DNA from: Hexactinellida sp. DTS-2022
Taxonomy: Eukaryota > Porifera > Hexactinellida
NCBI GenBank assembly: GCA_028753945.1
Contig: JAPNXP010000003.1
Span: 5,580,001 to 5,644,000 of the forward strand
DNA length: 64,000 nucleotides
Direction: 5' to 3'
Part shown: piece by piece, positions 33,179-43,647 of the stretch
Numbering within the stretch: position 1 is the first letter of the stretch
How the letters are laid out: every line of letters begins with the position of its first letter
The notes under the pieces: generated by a model
Seen by the model: only the letters and a program-made list of their open reading frames with translations
Told to the model about the DNA's origin: nothing
The model's database searches: none
Translations under genes and position numbers: made by a program

Positions 33179-36100
33179 TAGAGTATAGCTAGTTGCTAAT
33201 TGTTAGCATACAGTAGAACCGCGATAGTACGAACATCAGGGGACCGTCAAAATGAGTTCGCCTTATCCGGAATTCGTATTAACCGGTGTTATTTGTATTG
33301 AAAATGCTTCCAAGACGACATAATAGTGTTCGTATTAACCGGAAATTCGTATTAACCGTGTTCTTACAAACAAGATTCTACTGTATATAATTTGACAAAA
33401 TGTTGTTGAATTGACTATATTTTGACATTGGGATGTTTATTACTATTAGTAATATTATGTGTATAATCTTATCAAATATATTTTCGATAGTTATATCCTT
33501 CGTAAAATCATCAAATTTCCCGATTAAAAGTTTTTTATTAATCTATACCAGAGCTAAATTGCAAAAGATTCTGCATTATTTGACATGACGATTAGCTGTA
33601 CCGAATGAATTTACGTAACATTATTCCACTATTTGTAAGTCATTTGTGTGTGCTTGTCTGCAAAAGTAAACACTGTTATTATATAATTGCATTCCAAGTT
33701 TAATTGATTTTAGTCACAAAATATATTTTTGTTATAAATATATTCATATTCGTTGCATAATTACTACCTACGCTGATGTCAATATATAATGTTTGCTTTT
33801 CTCAAACAATTGTGTTTAAATTAAAATTCTATTTACATTTTATCTTCGAAGAAAAATATAAACAGTTTAACAACATAAAGAACCGATTTGGTCACCCCAA
33901 ATAATAAACAGTTCATAATTAGATCACCTATATATAAGTACTCAGGGTTAGTTTAAATATGTTAAAGTTTTGAATAAGGAATGAGTTGTATAATACGCGT
34001 TTCACATATAATACGTAATACTGCACGTTACAAAAAAACTTGTTCTTAGTTACAGAAGATTTATCAAATAAATATATATTTATGTAGTAAATAATGTACA
34101 ATAGTCAGTTTACTGTGAACGCTAACTTAATTTTACAGTTATAGTAACGACAGTTAATTATATATTTTTAAGGAATTACTACAATACTATGTAATCCCTT
34201 GTAAATAAAGGGATTTAAAGTTGTAAAGACAAAAGGAATTACTTATATATAGGTCAACATCTTTTATAATGTAATTTTAATATAAAAATTCACCTAGGTG
34301 TTTATAATGAATAGGTGTTATGTGAGCCCTATTTTCAAAATTGTCACAATTATAATACAAGTAGATATCGTTTTATTTCCTGTGATTCCTACTGAATTAA
34401 TGAATAATAATGATTTAATTCAATAGATATTTGTAAAAATATTCGTAACACTTCCCTTTTGATTCCGTTGTAAGTCAGATAGGAGCTAGATTATAGATAT
34501 CTTACTGTGTTTAGTAAGCAATTAAAGATTCCCTTAGAGATATTGATCATAAATCAAGAGATAAGAAACTGTATACTTAGTATAAATTAATGTAAATTGG
34601 AATAAAGGAGAAAAACAATTTTATAAAATGATTATTCATTATTCACAGCAATATTGTAAATAAAATTCCTAATGAGTTTCATTCAACTTGTATTATATAA
34701 TTATATATATTTTCAATTATGTAATTATAGCATAAACTACATAATTTAGCTTTTCTGGACCAATTATTACGATTATTATGTACGTACAATTTATGAATTG
34801 TTTACAAAACCTATTTATTTGGAGTATGTGTCAAAAAGAGTTGGAAAAATTCATTTACAATTTTACTTAGACCATCTTCTCAAATCAAAGATTTCTAATT
34901 AGCAATAGGAATTTTCACACACAAGGAATTCCGCATGTTTTGAAATCGAGAATAATATAAAAAGCGCAATCGTTTAAAATATTTTAATTCAAAAAATTGG
35001 ATATTCTTCATTTCAATTATTTATTTTGACTTCAATTAGTATTTCATTGCCATTTTGTGGTATTCAATTGCCTTCAATTAATGAAGGCAAATATAAAACA
35101 ATAGAATAATATTCTGTAATTATACCTTGCAAATTAGAAACTGTTTTAGCATCAGCTTGATAAATTCTTGACATTCTTAATAAATTGATTTAGTCAATAG
35201 ATTAGCGAATCTGTGATGAGCAATGATAAATCAGGATTGTAGAATAATTATCAATCTTGGGTGGGTATGCCAAAATGTCGATGACAAAAGCGTAACTTGA
35301 GTGTAGAAATGTTAAAAATGCAAGAAATGTAATAAATGCTAAGATAAATAGTTGTTCAATCGAATAGATAGTGTTAGAGTCTCTGGATTATACTATGGAT
35401 AGTGATATTACCTCAGATTTTTCTCAGAACTTTCTAGAACCAAATTGCTTGTATAGTATAAAATTAGAAGACATCCATAGCCCTGTTCGGATGTTAAATT
35501 AAATAATAGTCCATAGGGTATAATAATTATCGAAATTACTTATGACTGATATCAATTTTAACAGAAATTTATAACTTTTAAGCGCCATTAGCTTCAAATG
35601 CATATTTGAGTCAATCATCACACTAAGCAATTAGCAAAATTACAATTATTAATTTTAGGCAAGCTGTAATAAATCTGTCTGAATTTAATCTATTTTTTAA
35701 TTATAATTATGTAAAGTTATAAGTAAGATATTAAGCTCAGAATTGTTTGATTAAGCTCTCTGACGAGGGTCTTATTTTGAGGAGCGGTTTGTAAAGAACT
35801 AGTTAGTAGATAAAAATCTTTAAAACATCATTGAAATATTGAATTTCAAGTTTTTGTTTACACGCGGCTTTATTACAAACCCATTTTATAAATAATTCCA
35901 GGTAGTTGTACAGGTTCAGTTTGTTTGGCTTGTGCAAGCATCTACTTTTAGCGTGTATCTAACTGCATACATGTTACAACAGGTGCCACATACTATTCAA
36001 CTTATCTAAACCAATTGGGACAATCTCTCTTTGGGATAATATTAGTATGAAACATTGTAAGTTTCGATATATTGATGATGCCTACAAAAATTGTCTATTT

Positions 36101-36674
36101 CTGATGTAAAGTTAATGCAACCAATAAAATGTTTAGAGATAATGTACTTCTATCATGATCTAACAAGGCACTTTTGTTAGTCAGAATAATCAGCAATTCC
36201 ATTTACTAAAAAAATTGTATACCTAACCGCATATAAATATTTAATTTGTTACGAGTATGCGAGGGCGGTATGTCCTTGTCCAAAAAGTGATATCACCCGT
36301 AGCCACAAGTTGGCCCACAACCAACTTGTAACTAATTGATACAATCGAGATATTGTGTAATCGCAATAAATAGATAATACAGTATTACAAATAAATACGA
36401 TGGGTTTGGTTAATAGCAAGATTGCTCTAGTCAGTCCCTATAATTAGCACTATATTAGACAAAACACAAAGTTAAAATTCAAAATTAAATCTCTACTCAG
36501 TAGGAATGGAACTTGTACTCTTCATCGCCTTTTGGCTCCAAGCGAGCTGGGATTATTCCAGTCATCATTGTAGGATTTATATTTTACTTTACGAATTTTA
36601 ATGTCAAATAATTGTATCATATAATCATACCAAATTATGGGTGCATTTAAAATAAATATTGAACTGTCTTAGAA
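33179..36674. other. Gene-free AT-rich region
   Basis: Apart from a family-A MITE at 33211-33383 and weak family-L words near 34236-34320, I see no coding frame or strong structure in these 3.5 kb. Confidence 0.6.
33211..33383. mobile_element. MITE family A upstream of TEAD
   Basis: CAGTAGAACCGCGATAGTACG / ACAAACAAGATTCTACTG ends; lies 33 bp upstream of the TEAD start codon, so within its 5' UTR or promoter. Confidence 0.8.
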
Positions 36675-37586
36675 ATGCAATTAGCTCACTTCTTAATTAC
36701 TGCGGCTTTTACCAGTTATTGTATCGCACTACAATGTACAACCGGCCTATACTCGGTTCCATCTAATAACGGAATGGAATTATGTGTTGTATGTTCTCTC
36801 AAAACAAACAATACTAACAGCACAAACTGTCGTATGTGTCACCCTTCGACGCGCACAGTGGGACAACCAACTGGTAACCTTGGAATGTGTTCTTGTGTGG
36901 CGATAACAACAAACAGAACTTGTTACCCTTTCAACAACATATTTATACCTACAGTCATTACTGATGGGAAAACTGCTATGTTTAAATGGGAGAACATTGG
37001 ATTAATCAATACAGCAAATAATACCATATATGGCAGTGTCACAGGATATAAAATAACTGCGTTTCTCAACAAAAACGTTGTTTTCAGCCGAAAGCTCCCG
37101 AATACGAATACAACATACAGCTACACATTTGCATCCTACAATGTTACTTATTCAATAGTGACTGAGTTGGAAGCTGAAATTAATAACAACAGTTACTACG
37201 GACCTCCGTACAGCTTAAACATAACATTACACGCCCCAATCGCTACAACAGAAATATCCATCACTATTTCCCCTGTTGCCGAATCGGCTATTATAACTTT
37301 TGCGGTTATTGTATTAATTATATTATTGATAAGTGTTGTATTCATATTTCTCTGTACAGTGAGTTTCCCTTATGAAAAATGGTGTAGGAGAAACGAACGT
37401 TTTTCACTCAACCTAGAAGCCTCAGATCCACAGCTCAATACAGTTATATTGGAGGAAGGGTTCACTTCAATATACGCCTCTCATGATGTGCAAACGGAAG
37501 AACTACACCCCATGAGCAGAGATATAAATACGAGCTACTTTACTAGTCCCTATCTAGCAGTTAATACTACAGATTCCGATAATTGA
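36675..37586 (+). CDS. Single-pass membrane protein with Cys-rich and FN3-like ectodomain
   Basis: Not assigned to a named family. The 303-residue single-exon protein has a signal peptide (about 1-18, ending SYCIA). A Cys-rich module (about 20-85, with CVVC, CRMC and CSC spacing) resembles the ephrin-receptor-like/GCC2-GCC3 type. A fibronectin III-like region (about 90-190) is followed by one transmembrane helix (about 205-230). A 70-residue cytoplasmic tail starts with a basic stop-transfer CRRNER. Many N-x-S/T sites support extracellular exposure. The order matches the juxtamembrane half of Eph-type or sponge-type receptor tyrosine kinases, but there is no kinase, and the reading frame stops cleanly. 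It could be a decoy or adhesion receptor, or a young duplicate of a receptor ectodomain. Long gene-free stretches flank it on both sides. Confidence 0.7.
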   Translation: MQLAHFLITAAFTSYCIALQCTTGLYSVPSNNGMELCVVCSLKTNNTNSTNCRMCHPSTRTVGQPTGNLGMCSCVAITTNRTCYPFNNIFIPTVITDGKTAMFKWENIGLINTANNTIYGSVTGYKITAFLNKNVVFSRKLPNTNTTYSYTFASYNVTYSIVTELEAEINNNSYYGPPYSLNITLHAPIATTEISITISPVAESAIITFAVIVLIILLISVVFIFLCTVSFPYEKWCRRNERFSLNLEASDPQLNTVILEEGFTSIYASHDVQTEELHPMSRDINTSYFTSPYLAVNTTDSDN

Positions 37587-37812
37587 CCTAAGGATACACA
37601 CACTAAGTTAACAGACCGCTAATCATCTTAACTTTGCTTTTATTGCCTTGAACTGCTAATATAATACCCTAGCTTATTTGGTATGAATAAGATGGCAAGT
37701 GGAAATTTATATCACATTTTAAAAGCTATTTCTTGTAATGCGATTATAATATAATAATAAATATCTATAAACTAAAGTTGTTAGTATACAACACACTTAA
37801 AGGGATGGTATA

Positions 37813-38077
37813 TACCGTATTTCCCCGAATAAGCGCCGGGGGCTTGAATAAGCGCCGGGTCAATAAAAATGACATATTGTAATGTTAAAATTTATACACA
37901 TTAGTTGATCACTGTGATGTAATTCAATTGATTTTGGAAACTTCGGTAGGTATACTGTTGGTGGAAACCATTAGAATCGACCTAAATATTATATTCGGGA
38001 TTTTTCACAAAAATTTCAGGATAATTTTGGACCACGAAAACAATAAGCGCCGGGCGCTTATTCGGGGAAATATGGTA
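37813..38077. mobile_element. TIR element (TACCGTATTTCCCCGAATAAGCG type)
   Basis: Long inverted ends TACCGTATTTCCCCGAATAA / TTATTCGGGGAAATATGGTA, continuing into repeated AATAAGCGCCGGG words. Confidence 0.85.
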
Positions 38078-38182
38078 ATAATAATGAATATTATCCATGT
38101 TTCGAATTGGACACCATAGAAATGAGAATATTATATACCTCTCAATTTCCGCTAATATAATAATATGTATGTGCCTCTAAGC

Positions 38183-38324
38183 CATTGGTTCCCAACCTGG
38201 GGTCCATGGACCACTTGGGGGTCCACAGGATGTATTACGGCAATGGGAGGCGGTCCACAGAATGCCAAATATATATTATAGCAAAATTATAGGGGGTCCG
38301 GTTGAAAAAGGTTGGGAATCGCTG
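38183..38324. mobile_element. hAT-type MITE
   Basis: CATTGGTTCCCAACC / GGTTGGGAATCGCTG inverted ends, flanked by CTCTAAGC and CCCTAAGC (7 of 8 bases identical), the expected 8-bp duplication. Confidence 0.8.
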
Positions 38325-39048
38325 CCCTAAGCGATAACGTTCTATTTATAGTTAAATACAGGAAAGATGCAGTTAGGCGTGTACCCTCCAAATATAATTA
38401 TGTACAAATCTCTAATTTGTGACCTGTAAGTGGATAATTAACATGGTATATGGAGAATATACTAACTAGTCTATTATGCGTAATTGAGCCACGTTGGTTC
38501 ATCAGTTAAATATTATAATATATGTATATAATTATCTCCTCGGATGGTTTGGGTTACCGTAAAAGGTATAAATAGGTAGAAAATCCATTTTCACTTTCAA
38601 TTGAAATGAATTAACTTTCAGTTTGACTTTCACAATCCGGGGGCCAACGAAGGGTATAATTATAACAAGAGAGTCTAATTATAACCTAATTATAGACATC
38701 TAATATAATTAGATGTATCGACATAAAACAGAAAATAATCATAAATTAAATACATTGGTTACTGTATAGAGTATAATTATCAAATTGGGGCTCATTACTT
38801 GAACTTAATATTAATAAGTAATGCTAATCATATGTTTTGGATTCCTTAGCTAATTAATTTTTGAAGCTTCGTTTCATTAGAAATTACTACGTATTACGTT
38901 TCATGACATCATAATTTTCTAGTCACAATAAGTGATGTGCAATCCTTTGTAAATACATACCAAGTAATAGCAACCCAATTTCAATTGCAACTTACAAATT
39001 ATGCAACAGTTCGATTGCGAAATGCGAACTTAATTTGTAATTATAATA

Positions 39049-39197
39049 CAGTCAACTCCCATTATATCGAAGTGCTTAGGACCTGTAAATTCTTCTTTAT
39101 TTCGTCATTTAGTGCTCTGGGGGAAAACTCCATTTCGTTATAAGCGGGTATTTCGTTATATCCGACTTCGTTATAACGGGATCGCGGTAGTTCACTG
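39049..39197. mobile_element. MITE family B
   Basis: CAGTCAACTCCCATTATATCG / CGGTAGTTCACTG ends with several TTCGTTATA words. Confidence 0.8.
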
Positions 39198-40443
39198 TAT
39201 GCAATTTTTTTACAGCGATAATTTGAGCTCATTGAAGTTTATAAGGTTTGAGGTTTTATTAACTAAAGCCATTTATAAAAGTAATTCATTTATATTTAGT
39301 TAGGAATTTTTTGGAGAAATATTGAATATATTCGTCTGGAAATATTGTTTATTTTTTTATGAAATTATTTGTCATTTTACATACTGTATAAAGTACTGGA
39401 ATTATTATCTGTCCTACGATAAAACGTAAAAGTATTCATTCCTCAATAAATATTAGGTTTTCTCAATAAACCTGTATAGAATAAATAGCCTAGTAATACA
39501 ATACAATAAGGATTACCTTTTTGGGCTGTGGTGTTCTTATACACAAGGATCGTCAATAACGTAGGAGGTGAAAACGGGAGTATTTGTTAGAATTTTTACA
39601 ATACAATTATTGGCAACAATAATTCACTGCACCTAGGTTACTAATTCAATTCTGTGCTATGGCTATGGTTTACTATAATATACATTCCTAGCATACCAGG
39701 CATAGCTTTACACTAGGGATTGTGAATACTAACAGATAATTAGATTGTATTGACATTAGTTCGCAGTAGTATACATTTTTGAGTTAAATTTACGACATAC
39801 TTGCACATATTATTCAATTGATTCTCTAGAGTCTAGATGCACACAATATATCTCTTCGATTACAGGAATTTTCTACCCCAAACAACTTTTAAATATTTCG
39901 AATGAAGGCGACCTGGAGATTAGGAATTTATCCTTTTTTTTTTCAAAAATTCAGTTTCAAATCGTATAAGTATTCTATACCTTTCAGCTTTTCTAAAGTG
40001 CATCAAAGGTAGTAATAGAATACCGACATTTCAATACGTGAATAAACCCATTCTCACTTGTAGTATAACGTCGTAATTTTCACATATCGATTTATATTTT
40101 TGCGACTTATTTTTATTTTTTCTCTTGATATTCCTTGCCTCTATTATATTCCAATCAGGTAATACCCGAATTTTCTCACTTTAGTGTAATATTCTCGAGC
40201 AAGGTTTCATCCAATGTTTGAACTGATTATGTCTACCGAATAATTATTTTATATTTCACGTTTTTCTTGCAAAACCCTCGTTTCATGGGGTCCTTTTATA
40301 ATTTACGAATAAGATTATACATTATTTAATTTATTTTAATATCAAAAAAATTATTCTGAAAACAGCCCTGCGGAAATGCCCATGTTGAAGGAGGGAAATA
40401 CAAATTAACATTCAATATTCGAATGAAACTCGTTTCGTGTATC

Positions 40444-40606
40444 GGAGTGTCTGTATTTCCGGTATAAGCGCGTTATGGGACCCCAGCGTTTCAGGGCCCC
40501 CGTCCCTAAATCGCTATCGTTTTGGCTCCTGGGCTTTAAAACACTAGCGTTTTAGGGATCCCGTCCCTAAAACGCTGGGCGTCCCCAAAGCGCGCTTACA
40601 CCGGTA
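40444..40606. mobile_element. GC-rich palindromic TIR element
   Basis: The left arm CCGGTATAAGCGCG...CCAGCGTTTCAGGG mirrors the right arm AAAACGCTGGGCG...GCGCGCTTACACCGG over about 60 bp. CGTCCCTAAA words recur. GC is far above the surroundings. Confidence 0.75.
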
Positions 40607-40689
40607 CAAACCTTGAAAAGTGTACAATATCATATCTCACTTTTTACCGTACAAAGTTACGAACCCTCTATCCGGCTAATAAGGTATCT

Positions 40690-40815
40690 AGGGCCGTTCA
40701 AACGTTACGTAACGCTTCCAAAGGGGGAGGGGGTCAACCAATATGTGACAGACCGTCCTTTCTGTATTACAAATTGTTCCAAAAGCGTGACATAAGGAGG
40801 GGGTGTCTAATTTTC
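40690..40815. mobile_element. Short element with GGCCGTTCAAACGTTACGTAACGC start
   Basis: A word pair ACGTAACGC ... AAGCGTGACATAAGG and two GGGGGAGGGGGT-like blocks suggest a small non-autonomous element just before the CX9C gene. Confidence 0.45.
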
Positions 40816-40854
40816 CTGAAATTTAGCGCTATATAATTCCGGGTTAGTTTGATA

Positions 40855-41238
40855 ATGTCTGGAGAGGATAAAGAGGAGAAGAAACAAGACTTATCTAACA
40901 TAAACTTATTCCAAGTGTTGAAGAACTCCACGGACCAAACAGACGGGGAGCTAAAGAAGTTCAAACGAATCGTAAAGAAGAGTGTTATGAGGGACTGTAT
41001 ACCCGAGGCTAAAGTTCTAGCTGATTGTTATGCAACCACTTGGTTCGGATGGTGCCGAAATGAAGTGGACGCTTATTGGGGGTGTTATCACGAGAGGAGG
41101 TCCTACTATATAGCGCAGTATGCAAAGAAGTTTCAGGATATTGGGACTAAGAGTCTCACTAAGAGCTACCTCGATACAGACTACCATTGGAAGTCTAGTT
41201 CGAAGGACACAAGCTCTGGTGGTGATGAGAATAGCTGA
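40855..41238 (+). CDS. CMC1: Twin CX9C mitochondrial protein, CMC1-like
   Basis: A 127-residue single-exon protein contains two exact C-x9-C pairs: C-IPEAKVLAD-C, then, after an aromatic linker (YATTWFGW), C-RNEVDAYWG-C. This twin CX9C hairpin is the hallmark of small intermembrane-space proteins imported by the MIA40 disulfide relay. The spacing, the helical flanks and the C-terminal RRSYYIAQYAKKF helix fit the CMC1/CMC2 family, which helps assemble cytochrome c oxidase. The N-terminus is charged, with no presequence, as expected for this import route. ATG 40855 is the first in frame. The assignment to CMC1 rather than another twin CX9C member is tentative. Confidence 0.75.
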   Translation: MSGEDKEEKKQDLSNINLFQVLKNSTDQTDGELKKFKRIVKKSVMRDCIPEAKVLADCYATTWFGWCRNEVDAYWGCYHERRSYYIAQYAKKFQDIGTKSLTKSYLDTDYHWKSSSKDTSSGGDENS

Positions 41239-41414
41239 AGAGAAGTTATGCGTTTGTTGAAGTATTGTTGTAATTAGACCATCGAATATTCTGGAATATT
41301 CGAGCCAAAGTAGTAGTTTTTTATTTTCACATTTCAAAACAGTAAGAACATAACCACAAATTCCACAATGTTCTTGGTGAGAATAGTAATTTGTCGATGA
41401 CCAGGGATAACAAT

Positions 41415-41567
41415 CAGTAGAATCTCGTTAGTACGAACACGGTTAACTGGTGTTATTTGTATTGAGGGACTTCGTGTTAAAACCGGAGTTTCGTATTAAT
41501 ACAAATTCCGGATAAGGCGAACATATTTTGACGGTCCTCTGGTATTCATATTAACGAGGTTCTACTG
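41415..41567. mobile_element. MITE family A
   Basis: CAGTAGAATCTCGTTAGTACG / TATTAACGAGGTTCTACTG ends. Confidence 0.85.
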
Positions 41568-42164
41568 TAAATTTATAGATACAGGCATGTGTTGAAAGAG
41601 GATAAATAATGTTTCCATATTGGAGAACTTATTTTCTATTGGTATAGTTTATGTTCGATAGAAAAATAAGCAACCCTTAAATGTATACCATGTGTACCGG
41701 ATTTCTGTAACCACCTGGAGATTAGTAATTCCATATAAATTCCTATGACACACTCCGTTGCTATCTACACGATATAGGAATCACAGTGTGTAGACAAGTA
41801 GTAATTCTAGCCTACTTCTTCAGGTGAGAAGCAAGCAATATTACCGCTATACAGATGCTACGTCACAACAGAGCAGATAATACATTGCTCGCATGAATAG
41901 GATAGCGGAACTAATATCCCATTGTCTCCCTGGTTACGAGACTATACAAATGGCATGCACTCCACACTTTGTGTTGTGTCAATGCCTTATTGTGTGATTT
42001 GAGACGATTCTCAATGTTATAAATGGGTCATATTATACTGATTTAGCTCAGTTTCAAATTTTGATTTGAAAATCCCCTGAACACACAGTTGGCAGTACAA
42101 CCTCTCTTGAAAAGTTAGTTGTTGAGTTCACATTTATAAACAACCCATATTGATACGATATTTA

Positions 42165-42340
42165 CAGAGAACTCCCGTTATTACGAAGTCGGGGATATAA
42201 TGAAATACCCGCTTATAACGAAATGGAGATTTTACCCCCAGAGCATAAATGCATTAATTATTATCCGCTTATAACGAATTTCCGGATATAATGAAGGAAT
42301 TTACAGGTCCAAAGCACTTCGTTATAACGAGAGTTCACTG
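42165..42340. mobile_element. MITE family B upstream of ALYREF
   Basis: CAGAGAACTCCCGTTATTACG / CGTTATAACGAGAGTTCACTG ends; GCTTATAACGAA and GATATAATGAA words repeated. It ends about 50 bp before the ALYREF ATG. Confidence 0.85.
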
Positions 42341-42393
42341 TATTGATAATTTGATATCTATTATTTTATTATTTGTATTATCTGCTCTATAGA

Positions 42394-43146
42394 ATGGCTG
42401 ATACAAGTTTGGATGATTTTATAAAGCAGAAGCGCTCCACATCTCGCGCTAGCCGCGGGGGCCGGGGTTTCCGCAGAGGCGGCCGTGGCGTCCGCGCGGC
42501 CAGAGGCGGCGGGAGGCCCCGCACCTTTAGTTCCGGTACCGGTTCCAGTTCCAACCGGTACTCCTCTCTGACCCGTCGAGGCGCCGGGACCGGCTTCAAG
42601 GCGACGCGCGCGCGTCGCAGCAGCAGCCTCGGAGGGGGGCGGGGCGCGGCCAGCCAGCAGGGGAACAACAACAACATACAGCTGGGGGGACCCATGGGGA
42701 CCTCGCTCATAGTATCTAACCTCGAGTTCGGGGTGAACGACGCTGATATCCACGAACTGTTCAGTGAATTCGGGAGACTCCGTCGCTACGGTGTGCACTA
42801 CAATGCGCAGGGCAGCTCTATAGGCACTGCCGAGGTCGTGTTCACTCGATCCAGCGACGCGATGAAAGCCATACAGGCGTACCAAGACGTGCCTTTAGAC
42901 GGGAGACCCATGCGACTACATGTCGCCATGAGTTCGTTCCGGATCACACAAATGTCGGGCGCCACTAGCACTAGTCCTGCCCCGCCCAGGGGAGGGGGGG
43001 CTCGACGGGGCGGGAAGAGAGGCAGGGGGGGCAGGGGGACCAGAGGGGGCGGCGGGAGGACTATGCCCTCTGCTATCGAACTGAATGATGAGCTAGACTT
43101 GTATCATCGGAAGAGCGAGAAAACTGAGACCATGGAAATGAACTAG
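42394..43146 (+). CDS. ALYREF: ALYREF/THO complex subunit 4 homologue
   Basis: This is an mRNA export adaptor of the TREX complex. The 250-residue single-exon protein starts with the UAP56-binding motif (MADTSLDDFIKQKR). An RGG-rich N-terminal region follows, then one RRM (about 113-195) with RNP2 SLIVSNLEF and the RNP1-equivalent GTAEVVFTR. A second Gly/Arg-rich tract follows, and the C-terminal UAP56-binding helix carries SAIELNDELDLY. This order matches REF/ALY proteins throughout eukaryotes, and the length matches human ALYREF (about 257). The exon is very GC-rich, partly because of its Arg/Gly codons. A possible acceptor (CTCTATAG) directly before the ATG hints at a 5' UTR intron. Confidence 0.93.
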   Translation: MADTSLDDFIKQKRSTSRASRGGRGFRRGGRGVRAARGGGRPRTFSSGTGSSSNRYSSLTRRGAGTGFKATRARRSSSLGGGRGAASQQGNNNNIQLGGPMGTSLIVSNLEFGVNDADIHELFSEFGRLRRYGVHYNAQGSSIGTAEVVFTRSSDAMKAIQAYQDVPLDGRPMRLHVAMSSFRITQMSGATSTSPAPPRGGGARRGGKRGRGGRGTRGGGGRTMPSAIELNDELDLYHRKSEKTETMEMN

Positions 43147-43647
43147 CTCAGCTCACATAGACATGTAGTGTTCTACTATTGATTGTTTCTAATTTGTTAA
43201 GACTCTACTTATTGTAACGCTCTCTCTTTATTAGCACTTCTACTTGTATGCTAAGAAATTGCTCTCTTTTCTATTCTGCCTAACATGCACTGGGTTATTC
43301 GCATTTTATACAAATATAGTTCTTTTATTATGAACAATCAAGGGACCAAAAATTGTGTTCATAATAGAGACTTCATAACAAGCGAACTCAACTTATATAA
43401 ACGCTATGTAAATTGTTAATTTGGGACCATAGGGCTTGTTCTAAAAATAAATGTTTCATTGAACAGACATCACAATTTATTCACACTCAGATACACTATT
43501 GCGTTCATGGAATTTTAATTAGAGATTCTATGTTACGTCAGCTATTTTTGAATTCTTCAATGGATAAATAAGATCAGTTATACTCCTATTTCATTATTGT
43601 ACAACTCATAATTGAACTCTTTTTATACAATTCCTATTTGAAGAGTT
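43147..43647. other. Intergenic DNA between ALYREF and PARP
   Basis: Contains a decayed family-C fragment (43318-43460). No gene seen. Confidence 0.55.

Larger units (their letters stand above)
37587..40440. other. Transposon-bearing gene-free region
   Basis: AT-rich; contains the elements at 37813-38077, 38183-38324 and 39049-39197. No gene could be supported. Confidence 0.6.
41239..42393. other. Intergenic DNA between CMC1-like and ALYREF genes
   Basis: Holds MITEs at 41415-41567 and 42165-42340; no further gene seen. Confidence 0.6.

Noticed and set aside
37928-38119. 63-codon frame with RALIRGN
   Set aside because: It runs through the right arm of the AATAAGCGCCGGG element.
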